In this document: piece after piece, positions 14,294 to 27,159 of the stretch
How positions within the stretch are numbered: position 1 is the stretch's first letter
Layout: every line of letters starts with the position of its first letter
From: Henricia sp. BOLD:AAB3569
Lineage: Eukaryota > Echinodermata > Asteroidea > Spinulosida > Echinasteridae
Length of the DNA stretch: 64,000 bases
Assembly: GCA_037783545.1 (NCBI GenBank)
Contig: JBBELK010001531.1
Span: 1 to 64,000, forward strand
Direction of reading: 5' to 3'
Notes under the pieces: generated by a model
Databases searched by the model: none
What the model was told of the DNA's origin: nothing
The model's input: only the letters and a program-made list of their open reading frames with translations
Made by a program: the position numbers and the translations under genes

Positions 14294-14572
14294 GTGTGTC
14301 CCAAATGCCGGCAAATTTGGAAATCAAGGAATTTTCCAACCAACTTCAAATTTTGCATGCTCCAAACTGTATATATTCCGCACTTGTCATGCAAAATTGA
14401 CAGATTTTCGCTGGGAAATGACGGAGAACTTTCAGAGTTTAGGGAAAACGGAGCTCGGCTGCGTGGTTATTCCCCTAACCGTGGCTGTTGGGACACCCTG
14501 CGCATGCGCCGCGCTGGTGTACATTTGTACGGCCGTTGACTCACCCCAGATTGTGACGGGAATTAGGTCAAA
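14294..14572. repeat. Representative 279-bp monomer class
   Basis: It differs from the 273-bp class by 6 extra bases (ATGCGC) in the GC-rich segment after GGGACACCCT, turning TGCGCCGCGC into TGCGCATGCGCCGCGC. I counted roughly 50 such monomers across the window. They often alternate with 273-bp monomers and recur at regular positions inside the higher-order repeats. As 279 is also divisible by three, these monomers keep the open forward frame and add the residues CA to its translation. Confidence 0.9.
14499..14509. promoter_or_regulatory. GCGCATGCGC palindrome in long-class monomers (representative; NRF-1-like core, Z-DNA-prone)
   Basis: The 10-bp perfect palindrome GCGCATGCGC (14500-14509), preceded by T, forms an 11-base strictly alternating pyrimidine-purine run. 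It is absent from 272/273-bp monomers. The core matches the known NRF-1 / sea urchin P3A2-type recognition sequence YGCGCAYGCGCR except at the last flanking base, which is C or T here. It recurs in roughly 80 monomers by my count. Binding is an inference from the motif only. Confidence 0.45.
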
Positions 14573-16211
14573 GTGTGTCCCAAATGCCGGCAAATTTGGA
14601 AATCAAGGAATTTTCCAACCAACTTCAAATTTTGCATGCTCCAAACTGTATATATTCCGCACTTGTCATGCAAAATTGACAGATTTTCGCTGGGAAATGA
14701 CGGAGAAATTTCAGAGTTCAGGGAAAAGGGAGCTCGGCTGCGTGGTTATTCCCCTAACCGTGGCTGTTGGGACACCCTGCGCCGCGCTGGTGTACATTTG
14801 TACGGCCGTTGACTCACCCCAGATTGTGACGGGAATTAGGTTAAAGTGTGTCCCAAAATGCCGGCAAATTTGGAAATCAAGGAATTTTCCAACCAACTTC
14901 AAATTTTGCATGCTCCAAACTGTATATAGTCCGCACTTGTCATGCAAAATTGACAGATTTTCGCTGGGAAATGACGGAGAAATTTCAGAGTTTAGGGAAA
15001 ACGGAGCTCGGCTGCGTGGTTATTCCCCTAACCGTGGCTGTTGGGACACCCTGCGCCGCGCTGGTGTACATTTGTACGGCCGTTGACTCACCCCAGATTG
15101 TGACGGGAATTAGGTCAAAGTGTGTCCCAAATGCCGGCAAATTTGGAAATCAAGGAACTTTCCAACCAACTTCAAATTTTGCATGCTCCAAACTGTATGT
15201 ATTCCGCACTTGTCATGCAAAATTGACAGATTTTCGCTGGGAAATGACGGAGAAATTTCAGAGTTTAGGGAAAACGGAGCTCGGCTGCGTGGTTATTCCC
15301 CTAACCGTGGCTGTTGGGACACCCTGCGCCGCGCTGGTGTACATTTGTACGGCCGTTGACTCACCCCAGATTGTGACGGGAATTAGGTCAAAGTGTGTCC
15401 CAAATGCCGGCAAATTTGGAAATCAAGGAATTTTCCAACCAACTTCAAATTTTGCATGCTCCAAACTGTATATATTCCGCACTTGTCATGCAAAATTGAC
15501 AGATTTTCGCTGGGAAATGACGGAGAAATTTCAGAGTTCAGGGAAAACGGAGCTCGGCTGCGTGGTTATTCCCCTAACCGTGGCTGTTGGGACACCCTGC
15601 GCCGCGCTTGTGTACATTTCTACGGCCGTTGACTCACCCCAGATTGTGACGGGAATTAGGTCAAATTGTGTCCCAAATGCCGGCAAATTTGGAAATCAAG
15701 GAACTTTCCAACCAACTTCAAATTTTGCATGCTCCAAACTGTATATATTCCGCACTTGTCATGCAAAATTGACAGATTTTCGCTTGGAAATGACGGAGAA
15801 ATTTCAGAGTTTAGGGAAAACGGAGCTCGGCTGCGTGGTTATTCCCCTAACCGTGGCTGTTGGGACACCCTGCGCCGCGCTGGTGTACATTTGTACGGCC
15901 GTTGACTCACCCCAGATTGTGACGGGAATTAGGTCAAAGTGTGTCCCAAATGCCGGCAAATTTGGAAATCAAGGAATTTTCCAACCAACTTCAAATTTTG
16001 CATGCTCCAAACTGTATATATTCCGCACTTGTCATGCACAATTGACAGATTTTCGCTGGGAAATGACGGAGAAATTTCAGAGTTTAGGGAAAACGGAGCT
16101 CGGCTGCGTGGTTATTCCCCTAACCGTGGCTGTTGGGACACCCTGCGCCGCGCTGGTGTACATTTGTACGGCCGTTGACTCACCCCAGATTATGACGGGA
16201 ATTAGGTCAAA

Positions 16212-19200
16212 GTGTGTCCCAAATGCCGGCAAATTTGGAAATCAAGGAATTTTCCAACCAACTTCAAATTTTGCATGCTCCAAACTGTATATATTCCGCA
16301 CTTGTCATGCAAAATTGACAGATTTTCGCTGGGAAATGACGGAGAAATTTCAGAGTTTAGGGAAAACGGAGCTCGGCTGCGTGGTTATTCCCCTAACCGT
16401 GGCTGTTGGGACACCCTGCGCATGCGCCGCGCTGGTGTACATTTGTACGGCCGTTGACTCACCCCAGTTGTGACGGGAATTAGGTCAAAGTGTGTCCCAA
16501 ATGCCGGCAAATTTGGAAATCAAGGAATTTTCAAACCAACTTCAAATTTTGCATGCTCCAAACTGTATATATTCCGCACTTGTCATGCAAAATTGACAGA
16601 TTTTCGCTGGGAAATGACGGAGAAATTTCAGAGTTTAGGGAAAACGGAGCTCGGCTGCGTGGTTATTCCCCTAACCGTGGCTGTTGGGACACCCTGCGCC
16701 GCGCTGGTGTACATTTGTACGGCCGTTGACTCACCCCAGATTGTGACGGGAATTAGGTCAAAGTGTGTCCCAAATGCCGGCAAATTTGGAAATCAAGGAA
16801 TTTTCCAACCAACTTCAAATTTTGCATGCTCCAAACTGTATATATTCCGCACTTGTCATGCAAAATTGACAGATTTTCGCTGGGAAATGACGGAGAACTT
16901 TCAGAGTTTAGGGAAAACGGAGCTCGGCTGCGTGGTTATTCCCCTAACCGTGGCTGTTGGGACACCCTGCGCCGCGCTGGTGTACATTTGTACGGCCGTT
17001 GACTCACCCCAGATTATGACGGGAATTAGGTCAACGTGTGTCCCAAATGCCGGCAAATTTGGAAATCAAGGAATTTTCCAACCAACTTCAAATTTTGCAT
17101 GCTCCAAACTGTATATATTCCGCACATGTCATGCAAAATTGACAGATTTTCGCTGGGAAATGACGGAGAAATTTCAGAGTTTAGGGAAAACGGAGCTCGG
17201 CTGCGTGGTTATTCCCCTAACCGTGGCTGTTGGGACACCCTGCGCCGCGCTGGTGTACATTTGTACGGCCGTTGACTCACCCCAGATTGTGACGGGAATT
17301 AGGTCAAAGTGTGTCCCAAATGCTGGCAAATTTGGAAATCAAGGAATTTTCCAACCAACTTCAAATTTTGCATGCTCCAAACTGTATATATTCCGCACTT
17401 GTCATGCAAAATTGACAGATTTTCGCTGGGAAATGACGGAGACATTTCAGAGTTTAGGGAAAACGGAGCTCGGCTGCGTGGTTATTCCCCTAACCGTGGC
17501 TGTTGGGACACCCTGCGCATGCGCCGCGCTGGTGTACATTTGTACGGCCGTTGACTCACCCCAGATTGTGACGGGAATTAGGTCAAAGTGTTTCCCAAAT
17601 GCCGGCAAATTTGGAAATCAAGGAATTTTCCAACCAACTTCAAATTTTGCATGCTCCAAACTGTATATATTCCGCACTTGTCATGCAAAATTGACAGATT
17701 TTCGCTGGGAAATGACGGAGAAATTTCAGAGTTCAGGGAAAACGGAGCTCGGCTGCGTGGTTATTCCCCTAACCGTGGCTGTTGGGACACCCTGCGCATG
17801 CGCTGGTGTACATTTCTACGCCCGTTGACTCACCCCAGATTGTGACGGGAATTAGGTCAAAGTGTGTCCCAAATGCCGGCAAATTTGGAAATCAAGGAAT
17901 TTTCCAACCAACTTCAAATTTTGCATGCTCCAAACTGTATATATTCCGCACTTGTCATGCAAAATTGACAGATTTTCGCTGGGAAATGACGGAGAAATTT
18001 CAGAGTTTAGGGAAAACGGAGCTCGGCTGCGTGGTTATTCCCCTAACCGTGGCTGTTGGGACACCCTGCGCATGCGCCGCGCTGGTGTACATTTGTACGG
18101 CCGTTGACTCACCCCAGATTGTGACGGGAATTAGGTCAAAGTGTGTCCCAAATGCCGGCAAATTTGGAAATCAAGGAATTTTCCAACCAACTTCAAATTT
18201 TGCATGCTCCAAACTGTATATATTCCGCACTTGTCATGCAAAATTGACAGATTTTCGCTGGGAAATGACGGAGACATTTCAGAGTTTAGGGAAAACGGAG
18301 CTCGGCTGCGTGGTTATTCCCCTAACCGTGGCTGTTGGGACACCCTGCGCATGCGCTGGTGTACATTTCTAAGGCCGTTGACTCACCCCAGATTGTGACG
18401 GGAATTAGGTCAAAGTGTGTCCCAAATGCCGGCAAATTTGGAAATCAAGGAATTTTCCAACCAACTTCAAATTTTGCATGCTCCAAACTGTATATATTCC
18501 GCACTTGTCATGCAAAAATGACAGATTTTCGCTGGGAAATGACGGAGAAATTTCAGAGTTTATGGAAAACGGAGCTCGGCTGCGTGGTTATTCCCCTAAC
18601 CGTGGCTGTTGGGACACCCTGCGCATGCGCTGGTGTACATTTCTACGCCCGTTGACTCACCCCAGATTGTGACGGGAATTAGGTCAAAGTGTGTCCCAAA
18701 TGCCGGCAAATTTGGAAATCAAGGAATTTTCCAACCAACTTCAAATTTTGCATGCTCCAAACTGTATATATTCCGCACTTGTCATGCAAAATTGACAGAT
18801 TTTCGCTGGGAAATGACGGAGAAATTTCAGAGTTTAGGGAAAACGGAGCTCGGCTGCGTGGTTATTCCCCTAACCGTGGCTGTTGGGACACCCTGCGCAT
18901 GCGCCGCGCTGGTGTACATTTGTACGGCCGTTGACTCACCCCAGATTATGACGGGAATTAGGTCAAAGTGTGTCCCAAATGCCGGCAAATTTGGAAATCA
19001 AGGAATTTTCCAACCAACTTCAAATTTTGCATGCTCCAAACTGTATATATTCCGCACTTGTCATGCAAAATTGACAGATTTTCGCTGGGAAATGACGGAG
19101 AAATTTCAGAGTTTAGGGAAAACGGAGCTCGGCTGCGTGGTTATTCCCCTAACAGTGGCTGTTGGGACACCCTGCGCATGCGCCGCGCTGGTGTACATTT

Positions 19201-21721
19201 GTACGGCCGTTGACTCACCCCAGTTGTGACGGGAATTAGGTCAAAGTGTGTCCCAAATGCCGGCAAATTTGGAAATCAAGGAATTTTCAAACCAACTTCA
19301 AATTTTGCATGCTCCAAACTGTATATATTCCGCACTTGTCATGCAAAATTGACAGATTTTCGCTGGGAAATGACGGAGAAATTTCAGAGTTTAGGGAAAA
19401 CGGAGCTCGGCTGCGTGGTTATTCCCCTAACCGTGGCTGTTGGGACACCCCTGCGCCGCGCTGGTGTACATTTGTACGGCCGTTGACTCACCCCAGATTG
19501 TGACGGGAATTAGGTCAAAGTGTGTCCCAAATGCCGGCAAATTGGAAATCAAGGAATTTTCCAACCAACTTCAAATTTTGCATGCTCCAAACTGTATATA
19601 TTCCGCACTTGTCATGCAAAATTGACAGATTTTCGCTGGGAAATGACGGAGAACTTTCAGAGTTTAGGGAAAACGGAGCTCGGCTGCGTGGTTATTCCCC
19701 TAACCGTGGCTGTTGGGACACCCTGCGCCGCGCTGGTGTACATTTGTACGGCCGTTGACTCACCCCAGATTATGACGGGAATTAGGTCAAAGTGTGTCCC
19801 AAATGCCGGCAAATTTGGAAATCAAGGAATTTTCCAACCAACTTCAAATTTTGCATGCTCCAAACTGTATATATTCCGCACTTGTCATGCAAAATTGACA
19901 GATTTTCGCTGGGAAATGACGGAGAAATTTCAGAGTTTAGGGAAAACGGAGCTCGGCTGCGTGGTTATTCCCCTAACCGTGGCTGTTGGGACACCCTGCG
20001 CCGCGCTGGTGTACATTTGTACGGCCGTTGACTCACCCCAGATTGTGACGGGAATTAGGTCAAAGTGTGTCCCAAATGCTGGCAAATTTGGAATTCAAGG
20101 AATTTTCCAACCAACTTCAAATTTTGCATGCTCCAAACTGTATATATTCCGCACTTGTCATGCAAAATTGACAGATTTTCGCTGGGAAATGACGGAGAAA
20201 TTTCAGAGTTTAGGGAAAACGGAGCTCGGCTGCGTGGTTATTCCCTAACCGTGGCTGTTGGGACACCCTGCGCATGCGCCGCGCTGGTGTACATTTGTAC
20301 GGCCGTTGACTCACCCCAGATTGTGACGGGAATTAGGTCAAAGTGTTTCCCAAATGCCGGCAAATTTGGAAATCAAGGAATTTTCCAACCAACTTCAAAT
20401 TTTGCATGCTCCAAACTGTATATATTCCGCACTTGTCATGCAAAATTGACAGATTTTCGCTGGGAAATGACGGAGAAATTTCAGAGTTCAGGGAAAACGG
20501 AGCTCGGCTGCGTGGTTATTCCCCTAACCGTGGCTGTTGGGACACCCTGCGCATGCGCTGGTGTACATTTCTACGCCCGTTGACTCACCCCAGATTGTGA
20601 CGGGAATTAGGTCAAAGTGTGTCCCAAATGCCGGCAAATTTGGAAATCAAGGAATTTTCCAACCAACTTCAAATTTTGCATGCTCCAAACTGTATATATT
20701 CCGCACTTGTCATGCAAAATTGACAGATTTTCGCTGGGAAATGACGGAGAAATTTCAGAGTTTAGGGAAAACGGAGCTCGGCTGCGTGGTTATTCCCCTA
20801 ACCGTGGCTGTTGGGACACCCTGCGCATGCGCCGCGCTGGTGTACATTTGTACGGCCGTTGACTCACCCCAGATTGTGACGGGAATTAGGTCAAAGTGTG
20901 TCCCAAATGCCGGCAAATTTGGAAATCAAGGAATTTTCCAACCAACTTCAAATTTTGCATGCTCCAAACTGTATATATTCCGCACTTGTCATGCAAAATT
21001 GACAGATTTTCGCTGGGAAATGACGGAGACATTTCAGAGTTTAGGGAAAACGGAGCTCGGCTGCGTGGTTATTCCCCTAACCGTGGCTGTTGGGACACCC
21101 TGCGCATGCGCTGGTGTACATTTCTAAGGCCGTTGACTCACCCCAGATTGTGACGGGAATTAGGTCAAAGTGTGTCCCAAATGCCGGCAAATTTGGAAAT
21201 CAAGGAATTTTCCAACCAACTTCAAATTTTGCATGCTCCAAACTGTATATATTCCGCACTTGTCATGCAAAAATGACAGATTTTCGCTGGGAAATGACGG
21301 AGAAATTTCAGAGTTTATGGAAAACGGAGCTCGGCTGCGTGGTTATTCCCCTAACCGTGGCTGTTGGGACACCCTGCGCATGCGCTGGTGTACATTTCTA
21401 CGCCCGTTGACTCACCCCAGATTGTGACGGAATTAGGTCAAAGTGTGTCCCAAATGCCGGCAAATTTGGAAATCAAGGAATTTTCCAACCAACTTCAAAT
21501 TTTGCATGCTCCAAACTGTATATATTCCGCACTTGTCATGCAAAATTGACAGATTTTCGCTGGGAAATGACGGAGAAATTTCAGAGTTTAGGGAAAACGG
21601 AGCTCGGCTGCGTGGTTATTCCCCTAACCGTGGCTGTTGGGACACCCTGCGCATGCGCCGCGCTGGTGTACATTTGTACGGCCGTTGACTCACCCCAGAT
21701 TGTGACGGGAATTAGGTCAAA
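16212..21721. repeat. Tandem 10-monomer higher-order repeat, two copies of ~2.755 kb
   Basis: 16212-18967 and 18968-21721 share the same monomer order. The CCCCAGTTGTG junction, the GTGTTTCCC monomer (17588 and 20343), the CTACGCCCG variant, TTCTAAGGCC (18369 and 21124) and the CAAAAATGAC/TTTATGGAAAAC monomer (18415 and 21170) all recur at 2,754-2,756 bp. The first copy overlaps the second copy of the 13-monomer repeat, so successive duplications used different unit boundaries. Confidence 0.87.
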
Positions 21722-24410
21722 GTGTGTCCCAAATGCCGGCAAATTTGGAAATCAAGGAATTTTCCAACCAACTTCAAATTTTGCATGCTCCAAACTGTAT
21801 ATATTCCGCACTTGTCATGCAAAATTGACAGATTTTCGCTGGGAAATGACGGAGACATTTCAGAGTTTAGGGAAAACGGAGCTCGGCTGCGTGGTTATTC
21901 CCCTAACCGTGGCTGTTGGGACACCCTGCGCATGCGCTGGTGTACATTTCTAAGGCCGTTGACTCACCCCAGATTGTGACGGGAATTAGGTCAAAGTGTG
22001 TCCCAAATGCCGGCAAATTTGGAAATCAAGGAATTTTCCAACCAACTTCAAATTGTGCATGCTCCAAACTGTATATATTCCGCACTTGTCATGCAAAAAT
22101 GACAGATTTTCGCTGGGAAATGACGGAGAAATTTCAGAGTTTATGGAAAACGGAGCTCGGCTGCGTGGTTATTCCCCTAACCGTGGCTGTTGGGACACCC
22201 TGTGCCGCGCTTGTGTACATTTCTACGGCCGTTGACTCACCCCAGATTGTGACGGGAATTAGGTCAAAGTGTGTCCCAAATGCCGGCAAATTTGGAAATC
22301 AAGGAATTTTCCAACCAACTTCAAATTTTGCATGCTCCAAACTGTATATATTCCGCACTTGTCATGCAAAATTGACAGATTTTCGCTGGGAAATGACGGA
22401 GAAATTTCAGAGTTTAGGGAAAACGGAGCTCGGCTGCGTGGTTATTCCCCTAACCGTGGCTGTTGGGACACCCTGCGCCGCGCTGGTGTACATTTGTACG
22501 GCCGTTGACTCACCCCAGATTGTGACGGGAATTAGGTCAAAGTGTGTCCCAAATGCCGGCAAATTTGGAAATCAAGGAATTTTCCAACCAACTTCAAATT
22601 TTGCATGCTCCAAACTGTATATATTCCGCACTTGTCATGCAAAATTGACAGATTTTCGCTGGGAAATGACGGAGAAATTTCAGAGTTTAGGGAAAACGGA
22701 GCTCGGCTGCGTGGTTATTCCCCTAACCGTGGCTGTTGGGACACCCTGCGCCGCGCTTGTGTACATTTCTACGGCCGTTGACTCACCGCAGATTGTGACG
22801 GGAATTAGGTCAAAGTGTGTCCCAAATGCCGGCAAATTTGGAAATCAAGGAATTTTCCAACCAACTTCAAATTTTGCATGCTCCAAACTGTATATATTCC
22901 GCACTTGTCATGCAAAAATGACAGATTTTCGCTGGGAAATGACGGAGAAATTTCAGAGTTTATGGAAAACGGAGCTCGGCTGCGTGGTTATTCCCCTAAC
23001 CGTGGCTGTTGGGACACCCTGCGCATGCGCTGGTGTACATTTCTACGCCCGTTGACTCACCCCAGATTGTGACGGGAATTAGGTCAAAGTGTGTCCCAAA
23101 TGCCGGCAAATTTGGAAATCAAGGAATTTTCCAACCAACTTCAAATTTTGCATGCTCCAAACTGTATATATTCCGCACTTGTCATGCAAAATTGACAGAT
23201 TTTCGCTGGGAAATGACGGAGAAATTTCAGAGTTTAGGGAAAACGGAGCTCGGCTGCGTGGTTATTCCCTAACCGTGGCTGTTGGACACCCTGCGCATGC
23301 GCCGCGCTGGTGTACATTTGTACGGCCGTTGACTCACCCCAGATTGTGACGGGAATTAGGTCAAAGTGTGTCCCAAATGCCGGCAAATTTGGAAATCAAG
23401 GAATTTTCCAACCAACTTCAAATTTTGCATGCTCCAAACTGTATATATTCCGCACTTGTCATGCAAAATTGACAGATTTTCGCTGGGAAATGACGGAGAC
23501 ATTTCAGAGTTTAGGGAAAACGGAGCTCGGCTGCGTGGTTATTCCCCTAACCGTGGCTGTTGGGACACCCTGCGCATGCGCTGGTGTACATTTCTAAGGC
23601 CGTTGACTCACCCCAGATTGTGACGGGAATTAGGTCAAAGTGTGTCCCAAATGCCGGCAAATTCGGAAATCAAGGAATTTTCCAACCAACTTCAAATTTT
23701 GCATGCTCCAAACTGTATATATTCCGCACTTGTCATGCAAAAATGACAGATTTTCGCTGGGAAATGACGGAGAAATTTCAGAGTTTATGGAAAACGGAGC
23801 TCGGCTGCGTGGTTATTCCCCTAACCGTGGCTGTTGGGACACCCTGTGCCGCGCTTGTGTACATTTCTACGGCCGTTGACTCACCCCAGATTGTGACGGG
23901 AATTAGGTCAAAGTGTGTCCCAAATGCCGGCAAATTTGGAAATCAAGGAATTTTCCAACCAACTTCAAATTTTGCATGCTCCAAACTGTATATATTCCGC
24001 ACTTGTCATGCAAAATTGACAGATTTTCGCTGGGAAATGACGGAGAAATTTCAGAGTTTAGGGAAAACGGAGCTCGGCTGCGTGGTTATTCCCCTAACCG
24101 TGGCTGTTGGGACACCCTGCGCCGCGCTGGTGTACATTTGTACGGCCGTTGACTCACCCCAGATTGTGACGGGAATTAGGTCAAAGTGTGTCCCAAATGC
24201 CGGCAAATTTGGAAATCAAGGAATTTTCCAACCAACTTCAAATTTTGCATGCTCCAAACTGTATATATTCCGCACTTGTCATGCAAAATTGACATATTTT
24301 CGCTGGGAAATGACGGAGAAATTTCAGAGTTTAGGGAAAACGGAGCTCGGCTGCGTGGTTATTTCTACGGCCGTTGACTCACCCCAGATTGTGACGGGAA
24401 TTAGGTCAAA
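21722..24410. repeat. Four-monomer block repeated at 1,644-bp spacing
   Basis: Monomers starting at 21722, 21996, 22269 and 22542 correspond to 23366, 23640, 23913 and 24186. Shared markers are GAGACATTT, TTCTAAGGCC, CAAAAATGAC with TTTATGGAAAAC, and CCCTGTGCCGCGCTTGTG. The last monomer of the second block is the 225-bp deletion monomer, so the deletion arose after this duplication. Confidence 0.82.
24186..24410. repeat. Shortened 225-bp satellite monomer (48-bp internal deletion)
   Basis: The sequence passes straight from GTGGTTATT to TCTACGGCCGTTGAC near 24361. The segment from the CCCCTAACC landmark through GTGTAC, which includes the whole length-variable GC segment, is missing. The missing piece is 48 bp and the breakpoint shares the triplet ATT at both ends. 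The deletion is a multiple of three, so the open frame continues through it. It is the only large internal deletion I found in the array. Confidence 0.92.
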
Positions 24411-27159
24411 GTGTGTCCCAAATGCCGGCAAATTTGGAAATCAAAGAATTTTCCAACCAACTTCAAATTTTGCATGCTCCAAACTGTATATATTCCGCAC
24501 TTGTCATGCAAAATTGACAGATTTTCGCTGGGAAATTACGGAGAAATTTCAGAGTTTAGGGAAAACGGAGCTCGGCTGCGTGGTTATTCCCCTAACCGTG
24601 GCTGTTGGGACACCCTGCGCCGCGCTGGTGTACATTTGTACGGCCGTTGACTCACCCCAGATTGTGACGGGAATTAGGTCAAAGTGTGTCCCAAATGCTG
24701 GCAAATTTGGAAATCAAGGAATTTTCCAACCAACTTCAAATTTTGCATGCTCCAAACTGTATATATTCCGCACTTGTCATGCAAAATTGACAGATTTTCG
24801 CTGGGAAATGACGGAGAAATTTCAGAGTTTAGGGAAAACGGAGCTCGGCTGCGTGGTTATTCCCCTAACCGTGGCTGTTGGGACACCCTGCGCATGCGCC
24901 GCGCTGGTGTACATTTGTACGGCCGTTGACTCACCCCAGATTGTGACGGGAATTAGGTCAAAGTGTTTCCCAAATGCCGGCAAATTTGGAAATCAAGGAA
25001 TTTTCCAACCAACTTCAAATTTTGCATGCTCCAAATTGTATATATTCCGCACTTGTCATGCACAATTGACAGATTTTCGCTGGGAAATGACGGAGAAATT
25101 TCAGAGTTTAGGGAAAACGGAGCTCGGCTGCGTGGTTATTCCCCTAACCGTGGCTGTTGGGACACCCTGCGCCGCGCTTGTGTACATTTCTACGGCCGTT
25201 GACTCACCGCAGATTGTGACGGGAATTAGGTCAAAGTGTGTCCCAAATGCCGGCAAATTTGGAAATCAAGGAATTTTCCAACCAACTTCAAATTTTGCAT
25301 GCTCCAAACTGTATATATTCCGCACTTGTCATGCAAAATTGACAGATTTTCGCTGGGAAATGACGGAGAAATTTCAGAGTTCAGGGAAAACGGAGCTCGG
25401 CTGCGTGGTTATTCCCCTAACCGTGGCTGTTGGGACACCCTGCGCATGCGCTGGTGTACATTTCTACGGCCGTTGACTCACCCCAGATTGTGACGGGAAT
25501 TAGGTCAAAGTGTGTCCCAAATGCCGGCAAATTTGGAAATCAAAGAATTTTCCAACCAACTTCAAATTTTGCATGCTCCAAACTGTATATATTCCGCACT
25601 TGTCATGCAAAATTGACAGATTTTCGCTGGGAAATGACGGAGAAATTTCAGAGTTTAGGGAAAACGGAGCTCGGCTGCGTGGTTATTCCCCTAACCGTGG
25701 CTGTTGGGACACCCTGCGCCGCGCTGGTGTACATTTGTACGGCCGTTGACTCACCCCAGATTGTGACGGGAATTAGGTCAAAGTGTGTCCCAAATGCCTG
25801 GCAAATTTGGAAATCAAGGAATTTTCCAACCAACTTCAAATTTTGCATGCTCCAAACTGTATATATTCCGCACTTGTCATGCAAAATTGACAGATTTTCG
25901 CTGGGAAATGACGGAGATATTTCAGAGTTTAGGGAAAACGGAGCTCGGCTGCGTGGTTATTCCCCTAACCGTGGCTGTTGGGACACCCTGCGCATGCGCC
26001 GCGCTGGTGTACATTTGTACGGCCGTTGACTCACCCCAGATTGTGACGGGAATTAGGTCAAAGTGTTTCCCAAATGCCGGCAAATTTGGAAATCAAGGAA
26101 TTTTCCAACCAACTTCAAATTTTGCATGCTCCAAACTGTATATATTCCGCACTTGTCATGCAAAATTGACAGATTTTCGCTGGGAAATGACGGAGAAATT
26201 TCAGAGTTCAGGGAAAACGGAGCTCGGCTGCGTGGTTATTCCCCTAACCGTGGCTGTTGGGACACCCTGCGCATGCGCTGGTGTACATTTCTACGGCCGT
26301 TGACTCACCCCAGATTGTGACGGGAATTAGGTCAAAGTGTGTCCCAAATGCCGGCAAATTTGGAAATCAAGGAATTTTCCAACCAACTTCAAATTTTGCA
26401 TGCTCCAAACTGTATATATTCCGCACTTGTCATGCAAAATTGACAGATTTTCGCTGGGAAATGACGGAGAAATTTCAGAGTTTAGGAAAACGGAGCTCGG
26501 CTGCGTGGTTATTCCCCTAACCGTGGCTGTTGGGACACCCTGCGCCGCGCTGGTGTACATTTGTACGGCCGTTGACTCACCCCAGATTGTGACGGGAATT
26601 AGGTCAAAGTGTGTCCCAAATGCCGGCAAATTTGGAAATCAAGGAATTTTCCAACCAACTTCAAATTTTGCATGCTCCAAACTGTATATATTCCGCACTT
26701 GTCATGCAAAATTGACAGATTTTCGCTGGGAAATGACGGAGAAATTTCAGAGTTTAGGGAAAACGGAGCTCGGCTGCGTGGTTATTCCCCTAACCGTGGC
26801 TGTTGGGACACCCTGCGCATGCGCCGCGCTGGTGTACATTTGTACGGCCGTTGACTCACCCCAGTTGTGACGGGAATTAGGTCAAAGTGTGTCCCAAATG
26901 CCGGCAAATTTGGAAATCAAGGAATTTTCAAACCAACTTCAAATTTTGCATGCTCCAAACTGTATATATTCCGCACTTGTCATGCAAAATTGACAGATTT
27001 TCGCTGGGAAATGACGGAGAAATTTCAGAGTTTAGGGAAAACGGAGCTCGGCTGCGTGGTTTATTCCCCTAACCGTGGCTGTTGGGACACCCTGCGCCGC
27101 GCTGGTGTACATTGTACGGCCGTTGACTCACCCCAGATTGTGACGGGAATTAGGTCAAA

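Larger units (their letters stand above)
11003..18140. repeat. Tandem 13-monomer higher-order repeat, two copies of ~3.57 kb
   Basis: Copy one is 11003-14572 and copy two is 14573-18140. Diagnostic variants line up at a constant offset of about 3,568-3,570 bp. These are the AGGTTAAAGTG/AAAATGCC monomer with TATATAGTCCGC (11270 and 14840), TATGTATTCC (11627 and 15196), TCAAATTGTG (12093 and 15662), CGCTTGGAAATG (12212 and 15781), CCCCAGTTGTGACG (12895 and 16464) and CCGCACATGTC (13553 and 17122). A few private differences exist, such as CAACGTGTG at 17032 and GAGACATTT at 17440. Confidence 0.88.
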
